From positions 83,535 through 147,534 of the forward strand of contig ARYC01000724.1 in NCBI GenBank assembly GCA_000711775.1: a DNA stretch of 64,000 bases, read 5' to 3'. Of this stretch, positions 32,719 to 44,300 are shown one piece after another; position 1 is the first letter of the stretch; every line of letters starts with the position of its first letter. Below the pieces are notes generated by a model. The model worked only from the letters and a program-made list of their open reading frames with translations, was not told where the DNA came from and made no database searches. The translations under genes and the position numbers were made by a program. The stretch is from Oxytricha trifallax. Lineage: Eukaryota > Ciliophora > Spirotrichea > Sporadotrichida > Oxytrichidae.

Positions 32719-34580
32719 TCAATAAAAAACAAGATTTTTAGTGTATTATTGCATCAAATGCTTTGGTTTTCGTCTCTAAAACAAGGGTCGAATATCAGAA
32801 GTCATCATAGTGTTATCAAGGCTGTTATTAGCCTCAGAATTTGCTCTTTTTTGCCTGAGTTAAGCTCTAATGCTATTATTTTGTGGTTGCAGCATCTAAG
32901 TCAGATCTATGAGATCGTTTAAGGCTTCTTCTCTGATTCTTTTGATTGAACCACCTATTCCACAGTAAATTAACAAAATACAGATAAAACAATTAATCAA
33001 AGCAAACACTCTACAAAATTAATGAGTTTGTTAAAGAAAATGGTTTAATATTAAAAATATTAGCAATTCAATATAATTCCAGCTTTAGTTGATCTTATTC
33101 CAGATAGTATTGAAGTTTCCTAGAGTGAATAATCCATCAAACCTCCACCGTTATTGCTGTTTTAGGCAAAGCTTTGAGATACCAAATTATTGTTGTTTCT
33201 TCCGCCAGGAATCAGTTAGGGCAAGCTGAAGGATTTCTCTCCTAATTAATTTAGTCTGCTTTCTCCTAATTGAGAAATTGAGGAGTTAAGTTTTAATGAT
33301 TGATATTCCTCGATTGATAATTTGTTTGCAGCCAGTGTACTCACATTCAGTGAAATTATAATTAAATAATTTGCTTCATTTCAAATTGATTTAAACTATA
33401 GATTTTATCTGTTCTGCTTGACTTTCCCGTTTTCAACGATTGCAATACCTGGTTTAGGCTGCATTTCATTGAAATTGCTCCCCATAGGTTTAGGTCTAAT
33501 ATTGGCCTCCTTCCCCTTCTCTTAATCTTTTGATACTGTTTGGTATAAGTCGACCAATTTATTACTCTTTTTAAGCCCATTTTTATTGCTTCTTGATGAT
33601 ATTTCCTATTCTTAGATACTATTTTGGTCTACAGAATTGCTCTTCTTGCTTTTACTTCCCTCTTTTAAAAGTTTTTCCTACTTTTACTTGAAAAGCCTGT
33701 CTAGCTGCTCTTTCATGTAGTTGCTTTAAACTTAAGCAGCCTTAAACCTTATTTTTGGATTATTGAGTGTTTCTGGTAGAAGTTCCTCGTTTGGCTTGCA
33801 TATTTAGATTATCTTGCCCTCATAGTCAAAAGTTATGTTATTGTTATCACCACCAATTAAAAAACACAATATATGGGATATCTATATGAATCAAATAGAT
33901 TTTGATAAAATTAATACCATTTTGGTTTGGCCCGCTCTTTTCGTTTTTCTTAGCGTTTTTCTGCATAATTTCATACATCATGTCTATTTCTTGCTATCTC
34001 TTTATTTCTTCCATTATTCTCTTTTCTTCACCAACCACTCTGCGTCTCTGTGCATTTATTTCTCTTTCCCCATCTTCATTCAAGTTATCTGCTATTTTTA
34101 CTTATATAAAATTAAAATGCATCAATATTTTTGAACATAATATAAAATTCACAAAAATACTTATAAAAATATAAAGACTTTGCTGAAGGATTCTTGTTCC
34201 AGCTTGAATTACTAAGAACTCAAATTACCACCAGATAAATGCAAACCTTTTGCCAATTCGAATTATTTAATGGGGTCCAGTTTGAATTGTTTCAGTTTCT
34301 ATGTTGTGCCCAAGCCCATAACTGATTTAGAATTTATTGAAGTTATTCTAAATTTTATAATAAGCTAATTAGATTTACAAGAGGAAACGTAAATAATATT
34401 TCAATTCAATAAATAATTATTCCTGAGAGCATTGATGTATTTTATGAATTCCTTGCTTTTAACTTCAATCTAGTTGATTATTTAAAGATAACAGATGGGG
34501 AAGCTTGAGAAAGTGTTTCTACGGGTTCAGGAATGGGTTATTCTACTACGCCTGGAGCAATAAATTTAGACTTAAATGTC
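32719..34580 (-). CDS. Coiled-coil protein, function unknown
   Basis: Blocks read on the minus strand: EQPIPEPVETLSQASPSV, LKQFKLDPIKQFELAKGLHL, a long charged helix (NAQRRRVVGEEKRIMEEIKR, QQEIDMMYEIMQKNAKKNEK), TFDYEGKIIQICKPNEELLP, NYMKEQLDRLFKQKQEKLL, KLSIEEYQSLKLNSSISQLG, and after an IES SIKRIREEALNDLIDLTQ to TGA at 32719-32721. The start codon was not located (an in-frame TGA precedes the first block near 34580), so the 5' end is provisional. No family recognised. Confidence 0.5.
32963..33081 (-). other. IES (119 bp), pointer TGGAAT
   Basis: ATTCCA on plus at 32957-32962 and 33076-33081. Removal joins GIRSTKAG to IGGSIKRIREE on the minus strand in frame. Confidence 0.78.
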
Positions 34581-34645
34581 ACTCATTTCTTATTTTAACA
34601 ATATATAGTAAGCACATTATATCATATATTAATTAAACTAGAATT

Positions 34646-36858
34646 ATGTAAATTAGTCCATCAAAATCTTAATAAAAATCAACTTTTAAGATAGAGTCAA
34701 AAACCCCCAAACATTCCAAGGGAGGGGAGCATTCCGAGTAAGTCAAAGAAGAGGATAAATTTTTCAAAAATTACTCTCTACTCTTTGTTTACGGCTACAA
34801 TAATTTTTCAGCGAGAGATGCCAGACATTTGGAAAGGAAATGTCTGGCTCATGGTGCCAAAATTTTCTATATCTTTGAAAGTAAGTAAAATCCATATAAA
34901 ATAAGATAGAGTATTTAAACTTAATTTCAATTTAGTTAATAAGAAGGATATTCATGAGATTTTGAGACAAATGGATTATATTATAATGCCACATCATACC
35001 CTTTCTCCCAAATCCTCGGCTTCTACACATAGAGATTTTGTGAGACTAGCTAGGCTTTTTGAAATCTCCTATGATGATCTTATGCATTGTCTTTAAAATG
35101 AAGGCTAAGGAATCACATTTATTTACAATTTTATGATATAAGAGGGTATTCTAAGGCTTTTATTGAATGATATTTAATAAGCATTTGTTGATCCGAAGTG
35201 GATTGAAGATTGTATGGAAGCAAAGGCTTTGGTAGACTACAGAAATTGCCAATTACTCCTGCCAGTCGAGCCCTGTGGTCTAATGAAAGATGAAGCCTAC
35301 CAGCATAATCTTGAGTCTCCCGCTCACCTCCAATGTCACTTGAACAAAGCAATGAATCCTGAAATTGACGAACCTACAGAAGAAGACAATTTAGATATTG
35401 AGGCAAATCGTAGGTTAAGGAAGCAAGAACGAAAATAGTAACAATATGATGATAAGCACTACCATTCTTAGAAACATAAAAGACAAGACTTCGATATTGA
35501 AGATCTAGACGAAGAGCTAAAAAAGGAACATTTGGAATTAAAAGATTAAAAAGATAAGGAAAATAATAATTAAAGTAATCAAGAATAAAAACTCATGAGT
35601 CTTGGCATGTCTACAGAAGGAGGTACTCCTCTCAAATAAACTAGAGAATCTATAACCTAGTCTCTATCTACCTCTAAAAAGCGTCCTCGTCCAGATGTAG
35701 ATGAAAAAATTGATAAACTAGGTTTTGGAAGAATTGATAAACTTTTCTTTCCAGCAACAAACGCTCCATCGTTCTACGATCCTATGGATGCAAAATCTAA
35801 ACAATTTGGTCAGTAAAAGCGCCTCCCATTAAATGACGTAATCATCAATCAACTTTAGCTCAAGCTTATTCATTCTTAAAAAGAGAGAGATCAAGAATAG
35901 AAAGCTTAAGAATTCCAGAAAGCATTGGATTATTTCTAAAATCTTAAGTCTCCTGTTATGGACATGTTGGATCTTGAAGACATACCTTAGTTCAACAAAG
36001 AAATCATGAATCTGTTGAAGGACTTGACTTTCTCAGGAGGTGACTACATCGAGGATAAGCTTTTAGATTATGAAGAGCACTTCATGGCTTTATTAGAGGA
36101 GACAGGTGGTGACAGAGAAAAAATGCTTTAAAAATTGAGCGTCTCCTAAAAGTAACTTCTGTAAAATTACAAAGATTTCGAAATTCTAATCTCTAGAAAT
36201 GAAGCTCAATAAGTCCTTGAAATTATAAAGCAGACTTGCCTAGAATTAATAGATACTTAAGAATAGAAAGAAAATCTAAAAATAGAACTATGCGGTGCCT
36301 ATAGTAGAGGTGTCGAAAAATTCGATCTTATTGACATTTTAGTCCAGCTACCCTAAATTTAAAATACTGATATGTTTCTGATGAACCTAAATGAGAAGAT
36401 GTTTGATAAGGGCAATTTAGCAATGAGACTAGATAAATTTAGAGTCAGTGCAACAGGAGCTTAAGGAGGATAATTGGCTTTTAAGATAGACGATCAATCT
36501 CATGCCATGAGAGTTGACATCCATTTAGCTATTAATTATTTTGGCTACATTCCTTTCCACTTTATTTTATTGCCTGTGATTGTTACCCTGAAGATGAATT
36601 TCCTTATGCCCATCTGTATTTCACAAGCCCCTATGATTTCAATCTCTGGATAAGAATGAAGGCAGAATAGAAAGGTTACGCCCTGAGTGACTGTGAAATG
36701 CTTCAAATCCTAGACTTCGAGGGAGAGAAGCTCTTAATGCCAATGAAGATAAAGGTTAAAGAAGAAAAAGATATATTTGAAACTTTAGATTTATAGTATC
36801 TTGAACCAGAAAAGAGAGAGGAGTTTGTTAAGCAACACCTAAATACTTTTATGTAATG
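34646..36858 (+). CDS. Family X DNA polymerase (pol lambda/mu/TdT-like) with N-terminal BRCT-like region
   Basis: Starts MQISPSKSQQKS at 34646. A BRCT-like N-terminus (NNFSARDARHLERKCLAHGA, AFVDPKWIEDCMEA with the BRCT Trp) is spliced by a GT..AG intron at about 34880-34934. A long charged linker follows (RKQERKQQQYDDKHYHSQK), then the polX core: DYIEDKLLDYEEHFMALLEE, palm motif CGAYSRGVEKFDLIDILV, MRVDIHLA, AHLYFTSPYDFNLWIRMKAE, and the C-terminal KDIFETLDLQYLEPEKREEF. These enzymes fill gaps in base-excision and end-joining repair. In the palm motif the first of the usual two Asp (GDVDV in relatives) aligns with Leu; the second Asp and the third (RVD) are present. A small IES near 36520-36580 with a two-base pointer (GC) is needed to reach the C-terminal block. 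Confidence 0.85.
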
Positions 36859-37036
36859 AAGTAACTTAAAGCTCATTTATGAGAGAAACGAAGAAAATAT
36901 ATGCTAAATTTAATTTCTTTTACTAAATAAAGTAGAATATATAGTGCCAATTAGGATTTAATGTTTCCTTAAATCAGTATTATAAAATTTGTAGCAAATA
37001 ACTTGAAATTAGATTGATTTTAATTTTCATAGCTTT

Positions 37037-39455
37037 TCAATACTTGAGAAAATTGGTTTGTACCTTGGTGTCTTCATCAATATATCTATAATGAAATGTT
37101 AAAGACTGAGAATAAACTTTACCTTATATTTTATTTTCAGGCTTATATTATCTTAATATGGTCGAAGCTTTGTTGTCAATGATTCCGATGACAGATGAGT
37201 CTCTGTGAATATTGACATTTTTAAGCAAATCTTAAATTTAAGAAACCCTTACTGACTTCTTGTTTTTACGTTTAATTTCCTTCACAATTGAACTTCCTTT
37301 GATTTTTCTTTCATTAATTAGCCCAAAGTTAGATAGAGAGGTAGTTTATATCAAATTGATTTGTTTATTATAAAATTAAACCTAATTTAATTATAAAATT
37401 AATAAACGATAAATTGAAATTTTCTTATTTAAGACCTAAATTAATAGCTGGTAATTAAGTTTTAGTCGAATCCAAATTATCATCTCCCTAGCTCTTCTAA
37501 GAATTCATAGCTTCTTAAAATTGTTCTTATTCCAGAGTATTATTCAAAGAAAGCACTGTGCTCTGATACTATTTTGCATTATTCAAAGTTTATGGATTTT
37601 TTAGTAATTCCTGGACTGAGATACTTTTATTAAGAGAACTCTTTTAATTGAGTTTATTGAACTTTTTCTCTGCAATCCTTAAAAGCCTTAAGTGTTTTTT
37701 CTAATGCTTCTTTTCATCGATTTAAGATAAATTTCCATCATGAAGTTAACTCTTCTCAAGAGTTTCTTAGATTCTTCTATCGAAATATTCTTTCATGTGA
37801 TGTGAATCTATGTCTATTTTCAACTTTTAAAGGAATGGTAATGATGTAGTGCCATTTATTCCTCTTTTAAGGCTTGAAAAATTACTAGCATCGTGCTTTC
37901 TTACTTTAATTGGCTTATTTTACTGTGAAGTCTTGTCAATTATAGTGTCTTGCACTTTGCTTTCTAAAGTTTGATTTATTGAATGAGTTCCTGGAACAGG
38001 TTCTTATCTACTGCGCTTTAAAATAGCTCTAAAAGTTTCATCTCCAAAACCACCATCTTCAAATTACGATTTTTGTTCTTATATTCTGTACATTGGAGTG
38101 TTTTCGTCGTTGTTAAACGGCAGAGAAATTTTTCCTTCAAGAACTGTAAACGGTACAACTAACTACTAGTTAGCGTCTTGGTGAGGAGGAAGTTTCCTAT
38201 CCCACGTATGTAGTTTCTTGCCTCCACATAAAATCATACAATCTATATAAATTCATCAAATCCTTTTCTTCAATGATGTTATAATCTTCATATTTTTACA
38301 ACCAGTATTTTCATTTTATGATGATAAAAATTTCAAATATTCTATCAAAAAAGTAGCACACATTAATGTTAAAATTATATGAGCTGTATAATTTTACAAC
38401 ATATAAAAAAACAGATAAGTATTAACCTTGAAATTATATTAAAAAAATTTTCAATTTAGGGTTAGTTTACAAAATTAAATTTTAATTCAGGATCAGGAAA
38501 CTTCCTTAGGTGGCGGGAAAATGCAGGGGGTAGGAATATCCTATTCCCGCGTCTTGTAATATATTTATCTTTGGGAGAGTACTTAGAAACGGAGTAGCAG
38601 CTGATATATTGTTTATAAAGCTTAATCTTCTATCAGGGTTGCTATAATTTGTTTAAGCATTGTCGATGCTCACAGTTGAATCTTCAATTTTCAAAGTAAA
38701 TTATTTAGTGCTGATTTTAGGCTTATCATTATGAATTAGCTGTCTTCCGCTCCCTTATTGACTATTTTTAAAGAGAGATTTTTGCTTATTTACTTAATTG
38801 CCTATACTTCCTGTGGAGGATCCAAATGTGTCCTGACTATTCACCTTATGTTTTACTAGTTAGTACTATTATTTGCTTCTCGGGGTAAATTATGACAATA
38901 ATTTAATAAAAATATGCAAATGGATCTGTTTTTTGGAAAAAAACTAGAGGTCAAAATTCAATGCATAAGTTTACTTAAACTGTCATAAAATGCATCGCGC
39001 TTTTTCTTCTAAATTTGGCTATATCTCTTCTCATCAATATTAATTTTATCATTTGCTTTATCATCTCTACTCAAATTTTTATTTTTTAGCTTCCTCTTTT
39101 TCGCGATTTCTTCCTAATAGTTAATCACGAATCTGGGCTTTTTCTCAAAGAAAATTGATTTATACATGTGGATTCTGTCATTCATATAATTATGTATAAA
39201 CTAAATTTTATAATTGTACATCATTTTGCTTTAATTATAATTAAATAATTAAAATATAGATTAACTTGATCTAATAGCAGACTGAAGTCAGTGGCTTTAG
39301 ATTTATCCTGCCTTAACTTAATGGCATTTTGAATGTTTTTGACTTGTTCTTTGGCCTCACCTACACTCATGTTGGAGAATCTTAGTTAAAGAGCTTAAAT
39401 GTCCTCTTCAGAGATATTATCAAGTAAAGCTTGAGACTATTACTAATCTAGTATA
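37037..39455 (-). CDS. Charged helical protein with several IESs, function unknown
   Basis: Minus-strand blocks in order: DNISEEDIQALQLRFSNMSV, KEQVKNIQNAIKLRQDKSK, IHMYKSIFFEKKPRFVINYQ, EEIAKKRKLKNKNLSRDD, DTFGSSTGSIGNQVNKQK, RRLSFINNISAATPFLSTLP, VVPFTVLEGKISLPFNNDE, HHMKEYFDRRIQETLEKSQL, KHLRLLRIAEKKFNKLNQKS, then SSIVKEIKRKNKKSVRVS and YIDEDTKVQTNFLKY to TGA at 37037-37039. Three joints are explained by pointer IESs. The 5' end runs into the 455-bp palindrome and no start codon was found. The KKRK-type clusters suggest a nuclear protein; no family recognised. Confidence 0.55.
38181..38556 (-). other. IES (376 bp), pointer CAAGACGC
   Basis: GCGTCTTG on plus at 38173-38180 and 38549-38556. 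Removal joins LPKINILQDA to NQQLVVPFTVLEG in frame and fuses what otherwise look like two genes. Confidence 0.75.
38891..38991 (-). other. IES (about 100 bp), pointer ATTT
   Basis: AAAT on plus at 38887-38890 and 38988-38991. Removal joins KKKRDAF to TPRSKQQYQLVKHK in frame. Confidence 0.65.
39183..39262 (-). other. IES (80 bp), pointer AAT
   Basis: ATT on plus at 39180-39182 and 39260-39262. Removal joins FSLLLDQVN to DRIHMYKSIFF. Confidence 0.7.
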
Positions 39456-39898
39456 TTCAAAATGGGGAAATTGTAAAAATAAAATTCAAATTCAAATTAT
39501 AGTAATATAAACAGCCTAAAATTTGCAAGGGGTTTAAATAGAATTTGATATAGTAAGTATCCAAAAATGTCTGTATAAAATGGCCGTTACTATGCACCAA
39601 CTTCAACAAAAAGTTGGAAAGTTCGAATCCTGCTTTGGAAATTCTTTTATTTTTGTTATAAAATAAATGAAAAATAATATTGGAACTAAAAATAAAAGAA
39701 TTTCCAAAGCAGGATTCGAACTTTCCAACTTTTTGTTGAAGTTGGTGCATAGTAACGGCCATTTCATACAGACATTTTTGGATACTTACTATATCAAATT
39801 CTATTTAAACCCCTTGCAAATTTTAGGCTGTTTATATTACTATAATTTGAATTTGAATTTTATTTTTACAATTTCCCCATTTTGAATATACTAGATTA
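39444..39898. mobile_element. Near-perfect 455-bp palindrome (MITE-like)
   Basis: Arms of about 213 bp are essentially identical reverse complements (for example TAATCTAGTATATTCAAAAT at 39444 against 39879-39898, and GGAAAGTTCGAATCCTGCTT in the middle of the left arm against its complement in the right arm), separated by an AT-rich spacer of about 28 bp. The same 70-odd-residue frame therefore appears on both strands and is an artefact. The inner part of one arm resembles a tRNA T-loop but no tRNA folds. It abuts the 5' end of the gene to its left. Confidence 0.88.
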
Positions 39899-40292
39899 AT
39901 ATAAAAAAAATATGGAGTAGTCTGGAAAATAAAAAACTATCAAAATAGAAATAATATTTTGCTTAATACATTACATAATAAGTTAATAAAATTTTTATAA
40001 AAAATAGAGAAATCTTGATGGTTGAATTTTAAAGTTATAAATTAATTAGGGATAACTCGCACGTATATAATAGAGTGATTCTTTCAAAATTATAAAACCC
40101 AGGATTAGTAAACAAATCTACATCATGTAAATATTTTTATGGGTTTTCGTAATATTATAACAATTTTTTGTAAAGCTTTACAAAAATTTTCTCCATAAAA
40201 ATGTACTCACTTTTAAATATAAGAATTTAATATAAAAATGAAGATAATAAACTATTATTTAATTGATTTTTATTTAAATACTCAAACTAAGT
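39899..40292. other. AT-rich intergenic stretch
   Basis: No coding signal or repeat recognised. Confidence 0.5.
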
Positions 40293-40781
40293 TCAATTTA
40301 ATGTATATTGTGTCATTCCCTCTGCCAAATTAAGCCTTGTCAATGAATCACTTAAAGTCTTGCGCTTGTGCATCTATATAGCTGTATTCTATTAGTCTTT
40401 CAAGTAATTTAGAGTTAAGGAGGAGCTGTTTTGCTGATACGGATTGTTGCCCAATGCATATGAATTCAAGTTCATGTTGCTTCTGTTTTAATTGCTGTTT
40501 ATACTTGCGTTACTAACTCCTCGCAAGTTATGTGCATCAAATAGTAAAAATATAGATTAATCTGGTTTGTTAAAACACTTTATATCCATGTCTAGAGTCT
40601 ATTTCTCGATAAGGTTTTAACGAATTTCCTTTATATTAATAAAATGTATACACAAAATTTTATGTGTCCTAAGAGTGCTAGTATTAGTATGATCTTCACT
40701 GGCATTTTTCCTTTTCTTTTTAGGTATCATGGCTTTAAGTTTGTCAGGGCGGCTGAATAAATTTAGAGCAGAGACCTCCAT
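40293..40781 (-). CDS. Small protein with SV40-like nuclear localisation signal
   Basis: 118 residues after one 132-bp IES (489 minus 132 = 357 bp). Starts MEVSALNLFSRPDKLKAM from ATG complementing 40779-40781, followed by PKKKRKN, a textbook monopartite nuclear localisation signal. The rest is Asn/Ser/Gln-rich (NRSNMNLNSYALGNNPYQQN) with a helical KRKTLSDSLTRLNLAEG before TGA at 40293-40295. No domain recognised. A second, upstream coding block was looked for and not found. Confidence 0.65.
40535..40666 (-). other. IES (132 bp), pointer CACATAA
   Basis: TTATGTG on plus at 40528-40534 and 40660-40666. Removal joins TNTSTLRTH to NLRGVSNASINS in frame. Confidence 0.8.
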
Positions 40782-41313
40782 AAGATTCTAGTGATGGTGC
40801 GAGAGTTTCAAGTTTTTGCCATGATGAGGTTTGTTGTTATTTTAAATCTGTAACAAATTAATTATCAATTTCAAGAATCAAATATATAAATATGTCAATA
40901 AAATCTGTGAGAAATATTTGGGAATATTATGTATAAAATTTCACAAATATTGTGATAAAGTGGATTATACTTTAATAACTTACATATTTCTCATTTTGTA
41001 CGGGAGAGGCATGATTAGAATGCGTGATTTAGTTATTATAGTTTACAGTCTACATTATATTAATTTATATATAATCAATATGCTATAAAATATTTAATTA
41101 ATTACTTTGAAAGGCTTCGTTAATTAATAATTATGCCTTTTCGCCACTTTTACTAATAATAGCCTCATATAATCTTTAAGATTTATTGTTTCTTTTGATA
41201 ATAATTAAATGAGTTATTATATGTGAAAATATAGTTTTAAATTATAAAAAAATTAACTTATTCTGGAAGTCATATAAATAAGTGTTATATATAATAAAAT
41301 TATGATTAAATCT
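40782..41313. other. AT-rich intergenic stretch
   Basis: No supported gene, RNA or repeat. Confidence 0.45.
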
Positions 41314-44300
41314 TCAAATATCATAATCTTCCTCTTATTACTGATAACTATAATCTGCTTCATCATTATTATTATTATTGCTTCCATGAGCATCAGCTTA
41401 AAGTTGATTGTACTCTTCATTCTGCTCATCGTCTTCATCGTAATTGTTATTATCATCTTCATCATTATTAGCATTAGTAATTTGTTTGTTGGAGATACTG
41501 GTTCCATTATTACCACCAAAATTCTAGCCATTATTAGTCATTGAGGAGCTTCCTTGATTCTTGTTAGTTTGATGCATAAAGTCTTCGTCCTTGTCCTCTC
41601 CAATTGTGATGAGCCTCTCCCCACCTTTGATGTTTTATTCGATCGGTAGTTATTCAGCTGGATGAACTGGTGCTTCCAAGTCACCATCGACTTAATCGAG
41701 GATACCAGCCATCAACTCTTCATTCTTTGCCATTTCATCCAAAGATTTTGCTATCTTTTTCAGCATGAGAAGTTAGGGGTAGTTTGGATCTAAGGAGAGA
41801 AACTTCTGTAAGTTTTCATGCTAGATTTGTCTCTTTCTTACACCTCTCTGCTCAAGAATGCTAATTTAAAAGTAGATATTAATAAGCATAGTAATTCATA
41901 AATGCGGAAGAAATCCTTGGAACTTATGAGCTCAACCATGTTCTGCTTTGTTTTAGTTTTTACCAGTTGCTCGTATATGGCACCATCGAAGAAATCATAG
42001 AGAGATATATTTAATTCCATTAATGCCAGGATAATTTTTGCGAGAATTTTGATTGATTTGGCATCGAGCTAAGTCAGGTCCATAGCTGCTTCGCCCTTCT
42101 TCTTCTTTTTCTTTTTTGTCTGTGAGTTAGTGTTGGGAGTCACATCTGATTTCGATTTATCTGGGGAAGACTAGGATTACTCATCAGCTTTACTAATTGA
42201 TTGTTCTTCTTGTAATTCAGGTTTTGAGGGGTCTCCATTAGCCTCTTCGTCATCTTAAATGCCAAAGTTTTCCATGATCACGATCAATTTTAAATTTATA
42301 TTGAGAAATTCTATACCACTATTTTATATTAATCAACTCCTTTACCATAATGGCATTCTCCAGTTCAGGTTTAGTAAGCACTCGCATTAAGCAAGCCACT
42401 TAAATCTCCTCGAAATCAGTGATACCCAATTCTTTAATGCCCTCCAGAAAACCTACTGGACTAAGTAGCTCAATAAATTAGCCTTCATCGAATTCTTCCT
42501 TGATTATGTAATTTTTGAAGGATTCCCTCACAGATTTATTGGATTAAATAATTGCATCAGCTATGCTCACGAAACAAGACTCAGCTATGTCCAGCATCTG
42601 TTCTTCATCCAATTGTTCATCATGACAAATTATATAGTGTTCACAATAATGTTAATCAAATACATACTTGTTATCATTTGGATCATCCTCTTCATCTTAA
42701 TTGTCTTCCTCATCACCACCTTTGTTTTACTGTATTTATTGCAGATCAAACTTATCGGCAGCTTCATCATAGTCATCCTCACTATCATCTTTATCTTTAC
42801 TCTTTTGCTTCTTTGCGGGGACACTAGGACTCTTATCATTATCCTCTTCATCATCCTTATCCAATAACTGCTCAAACTCCTCCTCATAATTATCCTCTTC
42901 CTAATCCTCATCGACATCATCAGAATTACCACCTTTTGCTTTCTATTTTTTCTCCTAGCCCTCCTCCTTGAACTTATCCTTATTTCTTGCTTTAAGTTTC
43001 TGAGGAGAACTGCTTTCTGGGCGTTTTCGAGCTTACAAACCAGAAGTACCATCAGAGCCCACACTTAACTGATTTTGGAGTAGTTTCCCTTCTATTAAAT
43101 CAAAGACAATATTGTATTTTAACTTGTCTAAGCCTTCGCTCTTTAAATGTTTATTGCATTCTATAATTTAACCTCTGGCAATTAAAGTATAATCACTTAA
43201 TATATGAAAAACTTCTGGTAGATCACAAAAATGACATAATCGAAGAGTTCCTCATCAATCAGACCTTTCTTGGCAGCTCCAATCAAATCCAATGTTTCAA
43301 GTGATTCCTTGAATTATGCCAAAGTCAGAAGCCCAGTCTCTTCATAGTCCTCCATTTAGAAGGTTTCCTTCAGTGTTTCTTTGCAAGGTACGATAAGTTT
43401 CTACAAACGCTCTTGATAAGATTTAATGAGAGTTTGGTCTTAGTAGGTTTAGTAGGGTGTGATGAGAGTGTTCAGAATTTGTATTACATGTGCTTGAGTT
43501 TAAGTGAGATCTGGATCGTATTCAATATACTATTGTACAATAACAAATAAAGAATGGTTATAGAGTGTATAATCCAAAGTGATAAATTGTAAGAAAATCG
43601 GATCTTATAAATATTAATCTTGAGGCTCAATTAAGTATCTTGCTAAGAGGGAGCTATCTTAATCACTTAAACCGTTGCTATCAAATATTTGAGACAAAGT
43701 TATGATGCTAATTTTATCTTTTGGTTAGAATGGTTTGAAGAAGAAATCTTTCATTTAAGCATGCTTGAAACCCTTAATTTAATTCAATAAATTTATTGAT
43801 AAAATTCTTATATACCCATTTATTAGAAATTGACTAAAAATTTGTAGCTTCAATTTTAACTCCCAGAAAATAATAGGGAGTTTTTTAGCATCTACTTTTG
43901 GCAATCTAGGTTTCTAGAGCTGTTATTCAGATTTCTTGTCGAATGATTTATCATTGCTCTAATTCAGATTTTATTTTTATGCTGGTGCTGCTTTATTAGT
44001 GATTTGCTTCTATATTAATTAGGGCTTTGCTCCCAAGTCCTCTAATTGTGATTAAAGTTGGACGACCTAATCTTGATACTTATCATACAAATCCTTAAAC
44101 TTGTTTTTCTCATTTTAAAGTTTAGAAAAATCATCCGCTTTTTCTTATAGTTTGTGTTAAGCAGTCTACACAACTTTATTTAGCTCCTAAATTTTACTGT
44201 CTTTTTAAGAGAGCTCATTTTTGAGTTTTTAAACTTCTTTATCATTGTTAACTTGAGAGCTATAGAGAGCACTGTTTTAAACTGTTACAGTATGAGATAT

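Noticed and set aside
39600-39650. A tRNA-like T-loop (GTTCGAATCC) with a nearby hairpin resembling an anticodon arm.
   Set aside because: No D-arm or closing acceptor stem can be formed, and the sequence lies within a palindromic element.
39457-39885. The same 70-100 residue frame on both strands.
   Set aside because: A consequence of the near-perfect palindrome; no homology and no start context.
41302-42867. Very hydrophobic Ile/Leu/Phe frames on plus that look like membrane proteins.
   Set aside because: They are the complements of Asp/Glu/Asn-rich tracts in the minus-strand gene at 41314-46068.
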